Under the pieces are notes generated by a model. It was not told where the DNA came from. It worked only from the letters and a program-made list of their open reading frames with translations, and made no database searches. A stretch of DNA of 64,000 bases. It comes from Streptomyces sp. LUP47B. Its GTDB lineage: Bacteria > Actinomycetota > Actinomycetes > Streptomycetales > Streptomycetaceae. A program made the translations under genes and the position numbers. Positions 33,023 through 41,800 of this stretch are shown here, piece by piece. Location: the NCBI RefSeq assembly GCF_001746295.1, contig NZ_MJAH01000006.1, forward strand, positions 780,187-844,186. The letters are read 5' to 3'. How positions within the stretch are numbered: position 1 is the first letter of the stretch; every line of letters begins with the position of its first letter.

Positions 33023-34351
33023 ATGCAGGCAGAACCGAAGAAATCGCTGGTGGGGCTGGAGTTCGAAGTCGAGATCGGCCCCGTCGCGCACGGCGGGCAC
33101 TGCATCGCCCGCACGGACGACGGCCAGGTGCTGTTCGTCCGGCACACGCTGCCCGGTGAGCGGGTCGTGGCCCGGGTGACGGAGGGCGAGGAGGGGGCGC
33201 GTTTCCTGCGCGCCGACGCGGTGTCGGTCCTGGAGCCGTCCAAGGACCGCATCGAGGCGCCCTGCCCCTACGCCGGTCCCGGCCGCTGCGGCGGCTGCGA
33301 CTGGCAGCACGCCAAGCCCGGCGCCCAGCGGCGTCTCAAGGGCGAGGTCGTCGCCGAGCAGCTGAAGCGGCTCGCGGGCCTGACCCCCGAGGAGGCCGGC
33401 TGGGACGGCACGGTGATGCCGGCCGAGGGCGACAAGCTGCCGGCGGGCGAGGTGCCGGCCTGGCGCACCCGCGTGCAGTACGCGGTGGACGCCGACGGCA
33501 ACGCCGGTCTGCGCCGCCACCGTTCGCACGAGGTGGAGCCGATCGAGCACTGCATGATCGCCGCGCCGGGCGTGAGCGAGCTGGGCATCGAGGACCGCGA
33601 CTGGTCCGGGATGGCGTCCGTGGAGGCGATCGCGGCGACCGGCTCCCAGGACCGCATGGTCATCCTGGAGCCCCGGCCGGGCGCCCGCCTGCCCCTCGTG
33701 GAACTCGACAAGCCCGTCTCCGTCATGCGCGTCGAGGAGCACGACGGCGGCATCCACCGCGTCCACGGCCGCGCCTTCGTACGCGAGCGGGCCGACGGCC
33801 GCACCCACCGGGTGGGCAGCGGCGGCTTCTGGCAGGTCCACCCGCAGGCGGCCGACACACTGGTCAAGGCGGTCATGCAGGGCCTGCTGCCGCGCAAGGG
33901 CGAGATGGCGCTCGACCTGTACTGCGGTGTCGGGCTGTTCGCGGGGGCGTTGGCCGACCGCCTCGGCGACAAGGGCGCGGTCCTCGGCATCGAGTCGGGC
34001 AAGCGCGCGGTCGAGGACGCCCGGCACAACCTCGCCGACTTCGACCGGGTGCGGATCGAGCAGGGCAAGGTGGAGGCCGTGCTGCCGCGCACCGGGATCA
34101 CGGAGGTCGACCTGATCGTGCTGGACCCGCCGCGGGCGGGGGCCGGCCGCAAGACGGTGGAGCACCTGTCGTCCCTGGGCGCGCGCCGCATCGCGTACGT
34201 CGCCTGCGATCCGGCCGCCCTTGCGCGGGACCTGGGGTACTTCCGGGACGGGGGGTACCGGGTGCGGATGCTCCGGGTGTTCGACCTGTTTCCGATGACG
34301 CATCACGTGGAGTGCGTGGCGGTGCTGGAGCCTGCGGCGAAAGGGCTCTGA
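33023..34351 (+). CDS. TRAM-domain class I SAM-dependent RNA uracil methyltransferase (TrmA/RlmD family)
   Basis: A 442-residue methyltransferase. An N-terminal TRAM domain (about 10-70) is followed by a 4Fe-4S cluster motif C-P-Y-A-G-P-G-R-C-G-G-C-D-W-Q-H with a fourth Cys in E-H-C-M-I. The SAM site L-D-L-Y-C-G-V-G-L-F is near residue 295, and the catalytic Cys lies in Y-V-A-C-D-P-A-A-L. The exact tRNA or rRNA target cannot be assigned. ATG at 33023 is chosen, since the frame upstream to 32942 has no conserved sequence. Confidence 0.9.
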   Translation: MQAEPKKSLVGLEFEVEIGPVAHGGHCIARTDDGQVLFVRHTLPGERVVARVTEGEEGARFLRADAVSVLEPSKDRIEAPCPYAGPGRCGGCDWQHAKPGAQRRLKGEVVAEQLKRLAGLTPEEAGWDGTVMPAEGDKLPAGEVPAWRTRVQYAVDADGNAGLRRHRSHEVEPIEHCMIAAPGVSELGIEDRDWSGMASVEAIAATGSQDRMVILEPRPGARLPLVELDKPVSVMRVEEHDGGIHRVHGRAFVRERADGRTHRVGSGGFWQVHPQAADTLVKAVMQGLLPRKGEMALDLYCGVGLFAGALADRLGDKGAVLGIESGKRAVEDARHNLADFDRVRIEQGKVEAVLPRTGITEVDLIVLDPPRAGAGRKTVEHLSSLGARRIAYVACDPAALARDLGYFRDGGYRVRMLRVFDLFPMTHHVECVAVLEPAAKGL

Positions 34352-35056
34352 ACTGCAGCTTTCCTAGGTTGCTCAGGCGATTCCAGGTGCGCTCGACGTG
34401 TTCCCCGAACTGCACGACGTGGAACGTGTACTGGTGCCGGGGAGTGGGCTGACCTACGACTTCGTGGGGCGTCTCGCAACGTGATGAGGGACGTGTTCTC
34501 CTCGGTCCATGGGGGCGTATGAGACCGTCCTGACGCTCAGTTGGCGCTGTTTCCCACGGAGCGGCAGGTGGGTGAGGCTGCTCAAGCGGTGTGTGACAAG
34601 AAGGGTCGCGTATCAGAGCGTCATCCGTGACGTCGATGACGGAAGCGGCAACTCCCAGGATCTGCCCGCGGGCATCCTCGAGCCGTCACCAGCGCATGAC
34701 GCTCAGCTGCCCGTCACCCAGGTCGAGCCCGCATGCGTCGCCGAGAGCATGCCGCACCCGCGTGGCCGCCACGAGAACACGGGACCCCGTCCACCGCGCG
34801 GAGCTCGGCCCCCGCATGCCCCGAAGCCCCTGCCTCACCACGCGCGTCGGGTCGTACGCGCGTCGGCTTGCCGTTCATCACACCGCCGCCCCCGGCCTCC
34901 TGGGGCCGTACCAGGTCGCTGAGCGCCGCCAGGGCGGCGGCACAGGCGCCAATGCTTAGCGGGGGCGCATCACGGGACGACCGTCCGACTCACTTGTACA
35001 CAAGGGCTTCGCTTCGGCTTACCCTGATTTTCCGCACGGGTGACGAGGGGGACGAC
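34352..35056. other. 705-nt gene-poor region with probable gene remnants
   Basis: No intact gene. On the minus strand about 34530-34810 a coding-like reading (G-S-R-V-L-V-A-A-T, then L-G-D-G-Q-L-S-V-M-R-W, then V-A-A-S-V-I-D-V-T-D) is broken by TGA at 34686-34688; the last part resembles the end of a PAS domain of SpoIIE-type phosphatases. At 34380-34484 the plus strand reads I-P-G-A-L-D-V-F-P-E-L-H before a stop, possibly another remnant. The region is the border between the conserved core and the accessory block. Confidence 0.4.
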
Positions 35057-36064
35057 GTGGGGTTACGGGACGCTGGTGCCTCCGTATCGCCGGGCGCGAG
35101 TACATGGCGGGCCCGGCTGCGGGACCGTCAGGGCGCGGGCATCGCCGGGGCCGGCCTGCTCCTCACCGACAACACCGTGCTGACCTGCGCGCACGTCGTC
35201 GAAGCGGCCCTGCGTCTCCCTCGTTCCGACACCGGCGACCCTCCCCGTGGAACGGTACTGGTGGACTTTCCGGCCGCACCAGAGGGGGCGGAGCCGATTC
35301 CGGCCCGCGTGTCCGAGGGCGGCTGGCTGCGCCACCCACCGGCCGGTGATCTGGCGGTACTGGAGCTGGACGCCCCGCCGCCGCGTTCCGTGAGACCGGC
35401 GCCTGTCGGACGGTGCGGCACGGAGTCCGGCGCTCTCGTGTCGGTGTTCGGGCACCCGGTGGCCGTACCGAACGGTCTGTGGGCCCGCGGGCGGGTGGTG
35501 GGGCAGGGCGGGCCGCTGCCCGGATGGCGGCAGATCGACGGGCTGGACGCGGTCGGCGCCGCGGTGGAGCGCGGCTTCAGCGGAGCTGGGGTGTGGGACC
35601 TCGGACGCGGCCTGGTGGTCGGTGTCCTCGCCTCCGTGCTGACCCCCCGCAGGACGGAACCGGCCGCGGCAACGCCACGGGTCGCCTGGATGATCCCCCT
35701 CGACGCGCTGGGCCCCGGCCACATCCCGGCGACCCTTGTCGTGGGTCCGGTCACCGACTGGGCGGCGCCGCCCAGTTCACTGTGGCCACTGGTGGACCGG
35801 CTGCTGGCCATGGAGTCGTTCCGGGTGGACGCCGGAACACAACTTCTCGCCCAGCTGCCTCCCGAGATCACCGCCGGCATCACCCGGTCGACCAGCCCCA
35901 GACTGCAGCTCTACCACGTGGTCAGCCGCTGCGGGGAGTTCACCATGGGGCCGACCGCTCTGGCGCGTGCGGTGCGATGGATGGAAGGGGACACCCTCGC
36001 TGTGACGGACTTCGTGGCACAGGCCAAGAAGACCTGGCCGGGCCGGCTGGACGACGATGACTGA
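35057..36064 (+). CDS. Trypsin-like serine protease with C-terminal effector-associated domain
   Basis: A 335-residue protease and likely effector of the conflict system that follows. The catalytic triad is visible: His in L-T-C-A-H-V-V, Asp in G-D-L-A-V-L-E-L and Ser in R-G-F-S-G-A-G-V. No signal peptide is seen, so it should act in the cytoplasm. The last 90 residues (about 240-330, L-W-P-L-V-D-R-L-L to F-V-A-Q-A-K-K) look like an effector-associated domain of the EAD2 kind, which docks effectors to partner proteins. GTG at 35057 follows AGGGGGA; codon 3 is TTA, rare in Streptomyces. The stop overlaps the next gene by 8 nt. Confidence 0.82.
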   Translation: MGLRDAGASVSPGASTWRARLRDRQGAGIAGAGLLLTDNTVLTCAHVVEAALRLPRSDTGDPPRGTVLVDFPAAPEGAEPIPARVSEGGWLRHPPAGDLAVLELDAPPPRSVRPAPVGRCGTESGALVSVFGHPVAVPNGLWARGRVVGQGGPLPGWRQIDGLDAVGAAVERGFSGAGVWDLGRGLVVGVLASVLTPRRTEPAAATPRVAWMIPLDALGPGHIPATLVVGPVTDWAAPPSSLWPLVDRLLAMESFRVDAGTQLLAQLPPEITAGITRSTSPRLQLYHVVSRCGEFTMGPTALARAVRWMEGDTLAVTDFVAQAKKTWPGRLDDDD

Positions 36065-37544
36065 GCCCGCCGCGGCGCGCGACCCGAATGCCGCTGCCCG
36101 GCTGGCGGACGCCCTGATGAAGGTGTCGGTCCTGGACACCGTCGACGCCCGCAGGCTCTGTGTGCTCGACGCGATGGAACGACTCCGACTGCGCCTGTCG
36201 GTAGCCGAGTTCGACGACAAGAAGATGCACATCGTGACCATGGTGCGCGCCTTCGGCAGCGTCGCCGCCGGCTGGCAGCGGCTGACCGAGGCGGTGCAGC
36301 ACCTCGCCGACTACGACCTGCCTTCCCGTCACGCGGCTTCCCTGGCACACCCCGTGGTGCCCCCCGTCCTGGACGACCGCACCCAGGAGCAGCTCAAGGC
36401 GTTGCTCGAAGGGCTCGACCGCACGAACGTGCCCGAACTCCCCGCCGTCTACCACGCGGCGGCCGGTGCGCACTTCGGGCCACTGCCGGATTTCGTGCAC
36501 ACCGCCTGGGACGCCCATCAACTGCTCGCCCACACCAACCGGCCCACCGACGGCGCGCCCCGCACCGTGCGCTTCTTGCAGGGCCTCGCGATGGTCCTCA
36601 CGCCAGAGCGGGGCGACGCGGTCCGCTCCTGGGTCAGCCACCAGGTCCGGGCCGGCGCGCGGGGCCACCTGGAGGCGCAGCGCATTCTGGACGACTCTCG
36701 TGAGTCCGCGGGCGGTTCGGCCGAGAAGTCGGTGCGCCCCGCCTACCTGCTGATCAGGCTGGCACCGTCCACGACGTCACCCGATCGGGTCGACATCAGC
36801 TGCTGGGCGAGCAGCGGCGCGACCTGGGAGCCCCGCCGCCGCGAGCAGTGCTCCGTGCCCGCGTCCACGGTGCGCCGTCATGTCGCCACGCTGATCGACC
36901 GCGAGGAGAGCCGGCTGCGCACTCACCGGGGCAGTCTCGTGCTGGAGTTCATACTGCCGCTCTCGATGATGAACGAACCCGTCGAGGAATGGTCCCGCCA
37001 CGCCGCCTTCGGTCAGCACTCGGTCTGGGACAGCGAACTCGGCGGTCCACCCATCGGCACGGACTACAAGGTGGTCGTACGCAGCAAGGAGCGCATCGAC
37101 GCACTGCAGTTGCACCGAGTGTGGAACGAGCGCTGGGACGTGCTGTCGACGGATGAGCAGCAGGCCGGCACGCACCATTGCGCCGCGGGTGACGGCGCGA
37201 GAGCCGAGTCGCTCTACGAATACCTCAGACGCACGCCGGACATCGTCCTGATGATCCTGGGCTCTCCGCCCGACGACGACAACGGCAGGAAGGAGTTGCT
37301 CGCCGGGTTGCAGGCGGGGCTTCCGCTGCTCCTGTGGAGGCGCCGGGGCGCGTCCGCCGGGCATCCGGTCACCTTGGCCGAAGGCTTACTGGAAGGGGAC
37401 CTGCACGAGGTTCTGGACCGGCTGACGTGCTTGCGCTCCGCTCCCCATCCGGGGGACCATGACGCTGGGGGTTCCGGCCCTCGTCTTGCCGTGCTGTGGG
37501 ACGATCCGAACCGGCTTCCGGAAGTCCCGGAGCCCATTGCTTGA
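36057..37544 (+). CDS. VMAP (vWA-MoxR-associated protein)
   Basis: A 495-residue protein. The N-terminal 80 residues look like a helical effector-associated domain (V-D-A-R-R-L-C-V-L-D-A-M). The middle (about 100-215) is helical. The C-terminal VMAP domain (about 225-485) has L-V-L-E-F-I-L-P-L-S-M-M-N-E-P-V, W-S-R-H, and Y-K-V-V-V-R-S-K-E-R, the hallmark pattern of this family. VMAP is thought to connect effectors to the MoxR-vWA switch. A TTA codon lies at 37386-37388. ATG overlaps the protease stop (ATGACTGA). Confidence 0.78.
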   Translation: MTEPAAARDPNAAARLADALMKVSVLDTVDARRLCVLDAMERLRLRLSVAEFDDKKMHIVTMVRAFGSVAAGWQRLTEAVQHLADYDLPSRHAASLAHPVVPPVLDDRTQEQLKALLEGLDRTNVPELPAVYHAAAGAHFGPLPDFVHTAWDAHQLLAHTNRPTDGAPRTVRFLQGLAMVLTPERGDAVRSWVSHQVRAGARGHLEAQRILDDSRESAGGSAEKSVRPAYLLIRLAPSTTSPDRVDISCWASSGATWEPRRREQCSVPASTVRRHVATLIDREESRLRTHRGSLVLEFILPLSMMNEPVEEWSRHAAFGQHSVWDSELGGPPIGTDYKVVVRSKERIDALQLHRVWNERWDVLSTDEQQAGTHHCAAGDGARAESLYEYLRRTPDIVLMILGSPPDDDNGRKELLAGLQAGLPLLLWRRRGASAGHPVTLAEGLLEGDLHEVLDRLTCLRSAPHPGDHDAGGSGPRLAVLWDDPNRLPEVPEPIA

Positions 37545-37714
37545 GAGCGACCGAGGCGCAGCGTTACCCACTAAGGTGTGACCGACTTGAGCACCGGTCA
37601 CAGCACCGTTGCGATGTGACTTGCCGGCACGACATTCGACCGACGCCCGGGCCCTGACCGGCCGGGACAGGTCGCCCAGTGAGCCCGCGAGGGTTCCGGG
37701 AAGAGGGGGTGGCT
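37545..37714. other. Leader of the MoxR gene with an inverted repeat
   Basis: TAAGGT at 37572-37577 could be a -10 element. GTGACCG (37578-37584) and CGGTCAC (37595-37601) form a 7-bp inverted repeat directly after it. GAGGGGG at 37703-37709 is the ribosome-binding site. An internal promoter here is plausible. Confidence 0.35.
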
Positions 37715-38836
37715 ATGAGCGGCGGCGAACCGCGGGAGCCGCGGGTACCCGAGGGAGCGTCCGATTTCACTGGCCGCGCCCGCGACTGGTGGATCTACCG
37801 TGGCACGGGCGACGAGCCACGTGCCGCTGACCGGCCCCTCGACCAGTTGCCGCCCCCACCGCCCTGGCGAGACTTCGACGGTGGCCCCGTCGTGACCGGC
37901 CCCACCCCCCGCGACGACGCGGAGATCCGCCGCCGTCTCGGCGCTCCCGGCTTCGGTGTCCACGCCTCCTCGTCGGAGGAGGTCGACATGGTCAACGCGG
38001 CCCTTTTCCTGCGGCGGCCGCTCATCGTCACCGGCCCTCCCGGCGTGGGCAAGTCCAGCCTGGCCCACCGTGTGAGCCGCGAACTCGGACTGGGCCGCGT
38101 GCTGCGGTGGACGATCACCAGCAAGTCGGTCCTGAAGGACGGTCTGTACGCGTACGACGCGATCGGCCGGGTGCAGGAGGCTTCCGCGCGCGGCGCAGGG
38201 GACGGCCGGGACGCGCACGACGGTTCGTTATCCGACGACCCCGCTCTGCACGGACTCGGTGACTTCATCCAACTCGGCCCACTGGGCACGGCGTTGGTGC
38301 CCCATGAAATTCCCCGGGTGCTGCTCATCGACGAGTTCGACAAGGCCGACACCGACCTCGCCAACGACATGCTGGAAGTGTTCGAGGACGGTGAGTTCCG
38401 CATCCCCGAGCTGGCCCGTGTCCGTTCGCGCATGCCGAGCGTGACAGTGCACACCGACGACCCGGACGACACCCATGAGGTGCTGCACGGGCGGATGCGT
38501 TGCCGGGCCTTCCCGTTCGTGGTGATCACCAGCAACGGCGAACGCTCGCTTCCCCCGGCATTCCTGCGACGCTGTCTGACGCTGGAGATGCCGCCGCCGG
38601 ACGCCGACCGGCTCGCGGCGATGCTGGCGGCGCAGTTCGCCGACGGCGGCGGAGCCGAACGCTCCACGATGATCCGTGACTTCCTCTCGCGCGCCCTGGC
38701 GGGCGGCACCCTGGCCGCCGATCAGCTTATGAACGCCGAGTACCTCCGCCTGTCTCCCAACGGCCCCGACGCGGACTCCCTGAACCGCCTGCTGCACTCG
38801 CTGTGGCATAGGCTCGATGAAGTTGGTTCTGCATGA
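37715..38836 (+). CDS. MoxR-type AAA+ ATPase of the conflict system
   Basis: A 373-residue ATPase. A Pro-rich N-terminal segment (about 1-85) begins with D-W-W-I-Y-R-G-T-G, which is recurrent in these systems. Walker A G-P-P-G-V-G-K-S-S-L is at about 112-121, Walker B V-L-L-I-D-E-F-D-K-A-D near 208, sensor 1 V-I-T-S-N-G-E-R, and the arginine finger in F-L-R-R-C. Codon 172 is TTA (38228-38230). ATG at 37715 follows GAGGGGG; an in-frame start at 37679 has no ribosome-binding site. The stop overlaps the next ATG (ATGA). Confidence 0.88.
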   Translation: MSGGEPREPRVPEGASDFTGRARDWWIYRGTGDEPRAADRPLDQLPPPPPWRDFDGGPVVTGPTPRDDAEIRRRLGAPGFGVHASSSEEVDMVNAALFLRRPLIVTGPPGVGKSSLAHRVSRELGLGRVLRWTITSKSVLKDGLYAYDAIGRVQEASARGAGDGRDAHDGSLSDDPALHGLGDFIQLGPLGTALVPHEIPRVLLIDEFDKADTDLANDMLEVFEDGEFRIPELARVRSRMPSVTVHTDDPDDTHEVLHGRMRCRAFPFVVITSNGERSLPPAFLRRCLTLEMPPPDADRLAAMLAAQFADGGGAERSTMIRDFLSRALAGGTLAADQLMNAEYLRLSPNGPDADSLNRLLHSLWHRLDEVGSA

Positions 38837-41800
38837 TCCTGCCGCCCTCCCGCCAAGGCAGGGTGAGCAACGGCTCCGTGCCGCCCGTCGCCTCGCTCGG
38901 GGAGGCATGCGCGGAATGGACCGTGCACGCCGCGGGCGAGGTCGTCTGGCTGGCCGCGCAGATCGACCAGCGGCTTCGCGCAGCGCGCGCGCCACGGACG
39001 GCGGACGTGGACGAGGACCGGGAGGATACGGGGCCCGCCGCCCCGCCCGTTCCGGACATCGCGCCGGACGAGTACCCGGACGACCGGCCGGAGCCGGGGC
39101 CGACCGCCGAGGAGGTGCCGAGCTCACCGGAACCGTGGCCGGAGCCGCACATCCCGTCGGCTCCCGTGCCCGCACGCCCGGACGTCGTCGTGCCTTCCGA
39201 GCGGTACAGGCCGGCCGACGCGTTCGTCGGCCCGGCCCTCAAGCGGTCCCGCCTCATCGAGAAGGGACTGCGGCCGCTGCGGCTGCGGCTGCCCTCGCGC
39301 AGTACACGTGTCCTGGACGAGGAGGCGACTGCCGAGTCGCGGGCCGAGCAGGGAAACTGGCTGCCGTTCTTCCAGCCGGCGCCGGAGCGCTGGCTGACGC
39401 TGACACTGGTGGTCGACAGCGGTGCCTCGATGGGCCTGTGGGCTCGGTCGGCCCGGGAGTTCGAGGCGGCGCTGGTCGGCTCTGGCGCTTTCCGCGACGT
39501 GCGGGTGTGCCGCTGGTCGTCTCCGCGGGGCGGCCGACGGCATGCCGTCGTACCGGAGGAGACCGACCGCCACACGGTGTTCGTGCTGACCGACATGTAC
39601 GCGCATCACTGGCGGGACGGCAGTGCTCACCGCCAGCTCGCCCGCTGGGCCTCAATGGTGCCGACGGCCGTCGTCAGCACGCTTCCCGAGCACCTCTGGT
39701 CGTACCTGTCGACGGTGCCCCTGCGCAGTCTCCTGCGCAGCCCTGAGCCCGCCGCCGCCAACGCGCTGTGGTGGCACCGGCCGGACGACTTCGCGCTTCC
39801 CGGGTTCCCCGAGGAGCGGAAGCCGGCCTGGCTTCCCGTCCCCGTGCTGGAACTGACGCCGGACGCCGTGTCGCAGTGGGCCCGGTTCGTACGTCGCGAG
39901 CACGCGGCGGAGTACACGATGCGGGTGCTGCCGGTGTCAGCCACCTCGCCGGTGGCGCCACTGAGGCCACCCGCCACACCCCAGCCCCTGTCGGCAGCCG
40001 ACCACGCGCGTCGGCTGCGGGCCCAGCTGAGCCCGGTCGCCCTTCATCTGGCCCAGCTCGGCGCCGCTGTTCCGCTCAACCTGACGATCCTCCAGCTGCT
40101 GCGGCGCGAACTGCTTCCCGAGGCCCGTCCGTGGCATGTCGCCGAATTGCTGGTGAGCGGACTTCTGGTGCCTACCCCGGCTGGCCCGAATGCCGAGAAG
40201 GCGCCCGCGTCGGCCCGGGTCGACCTGGAGTTCGCCACCGAGGGCCTGCGGCAGGAGCTGCTGGCGGAAGGCACCCGCAGGGACACGGCTCTCGCGATGA
40301 AGGTGGCGTTTGACCACCTCTCGAACGCTGTTCGGGACGCCACCGGGGACGTACTGCGCCAGGTCCTGGACCTCGTCGCGCATCCGGGCGGAGCCGTGCA
40401 TGTTCCCCTGGACGGGGTGCGGCCATGGCTCGTTCCCGCGCTACCGGCCCTGACCGCCCTGGACGGGCAGCACACGGCCGCCGCCGCGCTGCTCCATGAG
40501 CGATTGCGCCGCTTCGAGGACCGGGCTCGCGCGCCCGCGCCGACCGACGCCCATTCCAGCATAAGCACCGATTGTCACTACAGTGATACACAGGGTAATG
40601 ATCGCAGTAGTTCGAAGTCCGACCTGGTCCATGGCGAGACCCCGGATCTTCTCACGGGAGAAGGCGCGGTCGGCGCAGACCAAGATGATGGAGGGAACGT
40701 GTCCGTGAGTGGCGTGCAGTCCGATGCCGCGACGACCAGGGGTGATGGGGCTCGGAAACCGCCACCCGTCTGGGGCAACGTGCCTCCACGGAACCGCGCT
40801 TTCACCGGACGCGAACAGTTGCTCGAAGACCTGCACCGGCGGCTGCAGGAGGGAACCACGGCCGTCCTTCCCGAGGCCCTGCAGGGCATGGGCGGCGTGG
40901 GCAAATCCCAACTCGCGGTGGAATATGTGTACCGCCATTTGAACGAATACCAGGTCATCTGGTGGATTCCGTCCGAGCAGTCGCAACAGATCCGTCAGGT
41001 ACTGGTGGAACTCGCCAGGCGACTCGGACTGGATGTCGGAACCGGTGAGGCCAACACCGCCGTACCCGCGGTCATAGAAGCCCTGCGCGTCGGCGAGCCG
41101 TACAAGAATTGGCTCCTCGTATTCGACAATGCGGAAGTTCCCGAAGCCGTTCGCGAATTCTTCCCCACCAATGGCCCAGGACGCATTCTAGTGACTTCTC
41201 GCAACGCCCAGTGGGCGACGGCGGCACGACCTCTTGAGGTGGACGTCTTCGCCCGCGAAGAAAGCCGCCAGCTGCTGCAGCTGCGTGCCCCGAACCTCGA
41301 CGACGACACGGCCGACCGGCTCGCCGAGACGCTGGGCGACCTCCCGCTCGGCATCGAGCAGGCCGCCGTATGGCTGTCCGAGACCGGTATGCCGGCCGAC
41401 GAGTACCTGCGGCTGTTCGAGCAGCAGGCCGCCGACCTCATGGTCAGCGATCCTCCGCCGGACTACCCGCTGTCCGTGGCCGCCGCTTGGAACGTCTCCC
41501 TGGAGCGCCTGCAGAAGAACCATCCGGCCGCTCTGCAACTTCTGCAGGTATGTGCCTTCTTCGCTCCGGAGCCGATCTCCAGGCGCCTTCTCACCGGTGT
41601 CCGTGACGCTCCGGTGCCGCCCGAACTGGCCGCGGCCCTGAGCGATCCGATCCGGTTGAGTCGCGCCATCCGGGAGATCAACCGGTACGCGTTGGCCAGG
41701 ATCAATCACGCCACCAACACCATCCAGCTGCACCGACTGGTTCAGCGGGTGCTGATCAACCAGATGCCCGACCCCCTCAAGGAGCAGATGCGCAACGGGG

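Noticed and set aside
30845-34306. 1153-codon open frame on the minus strand
   Set aside because: Antisense shadow of the KimA-type and RNA methyltransferase genes, with no domain or start signal.
36057-37544. VMAP gene as an FxsC or TIR-type effector
   Set aside because: No TIR catalytic Glu or Fx(S)-type features; the C-terminal pattern F-I-L-P-L-S-M-M-N-E-P-V and V-V-V-R-S fits VMAP.
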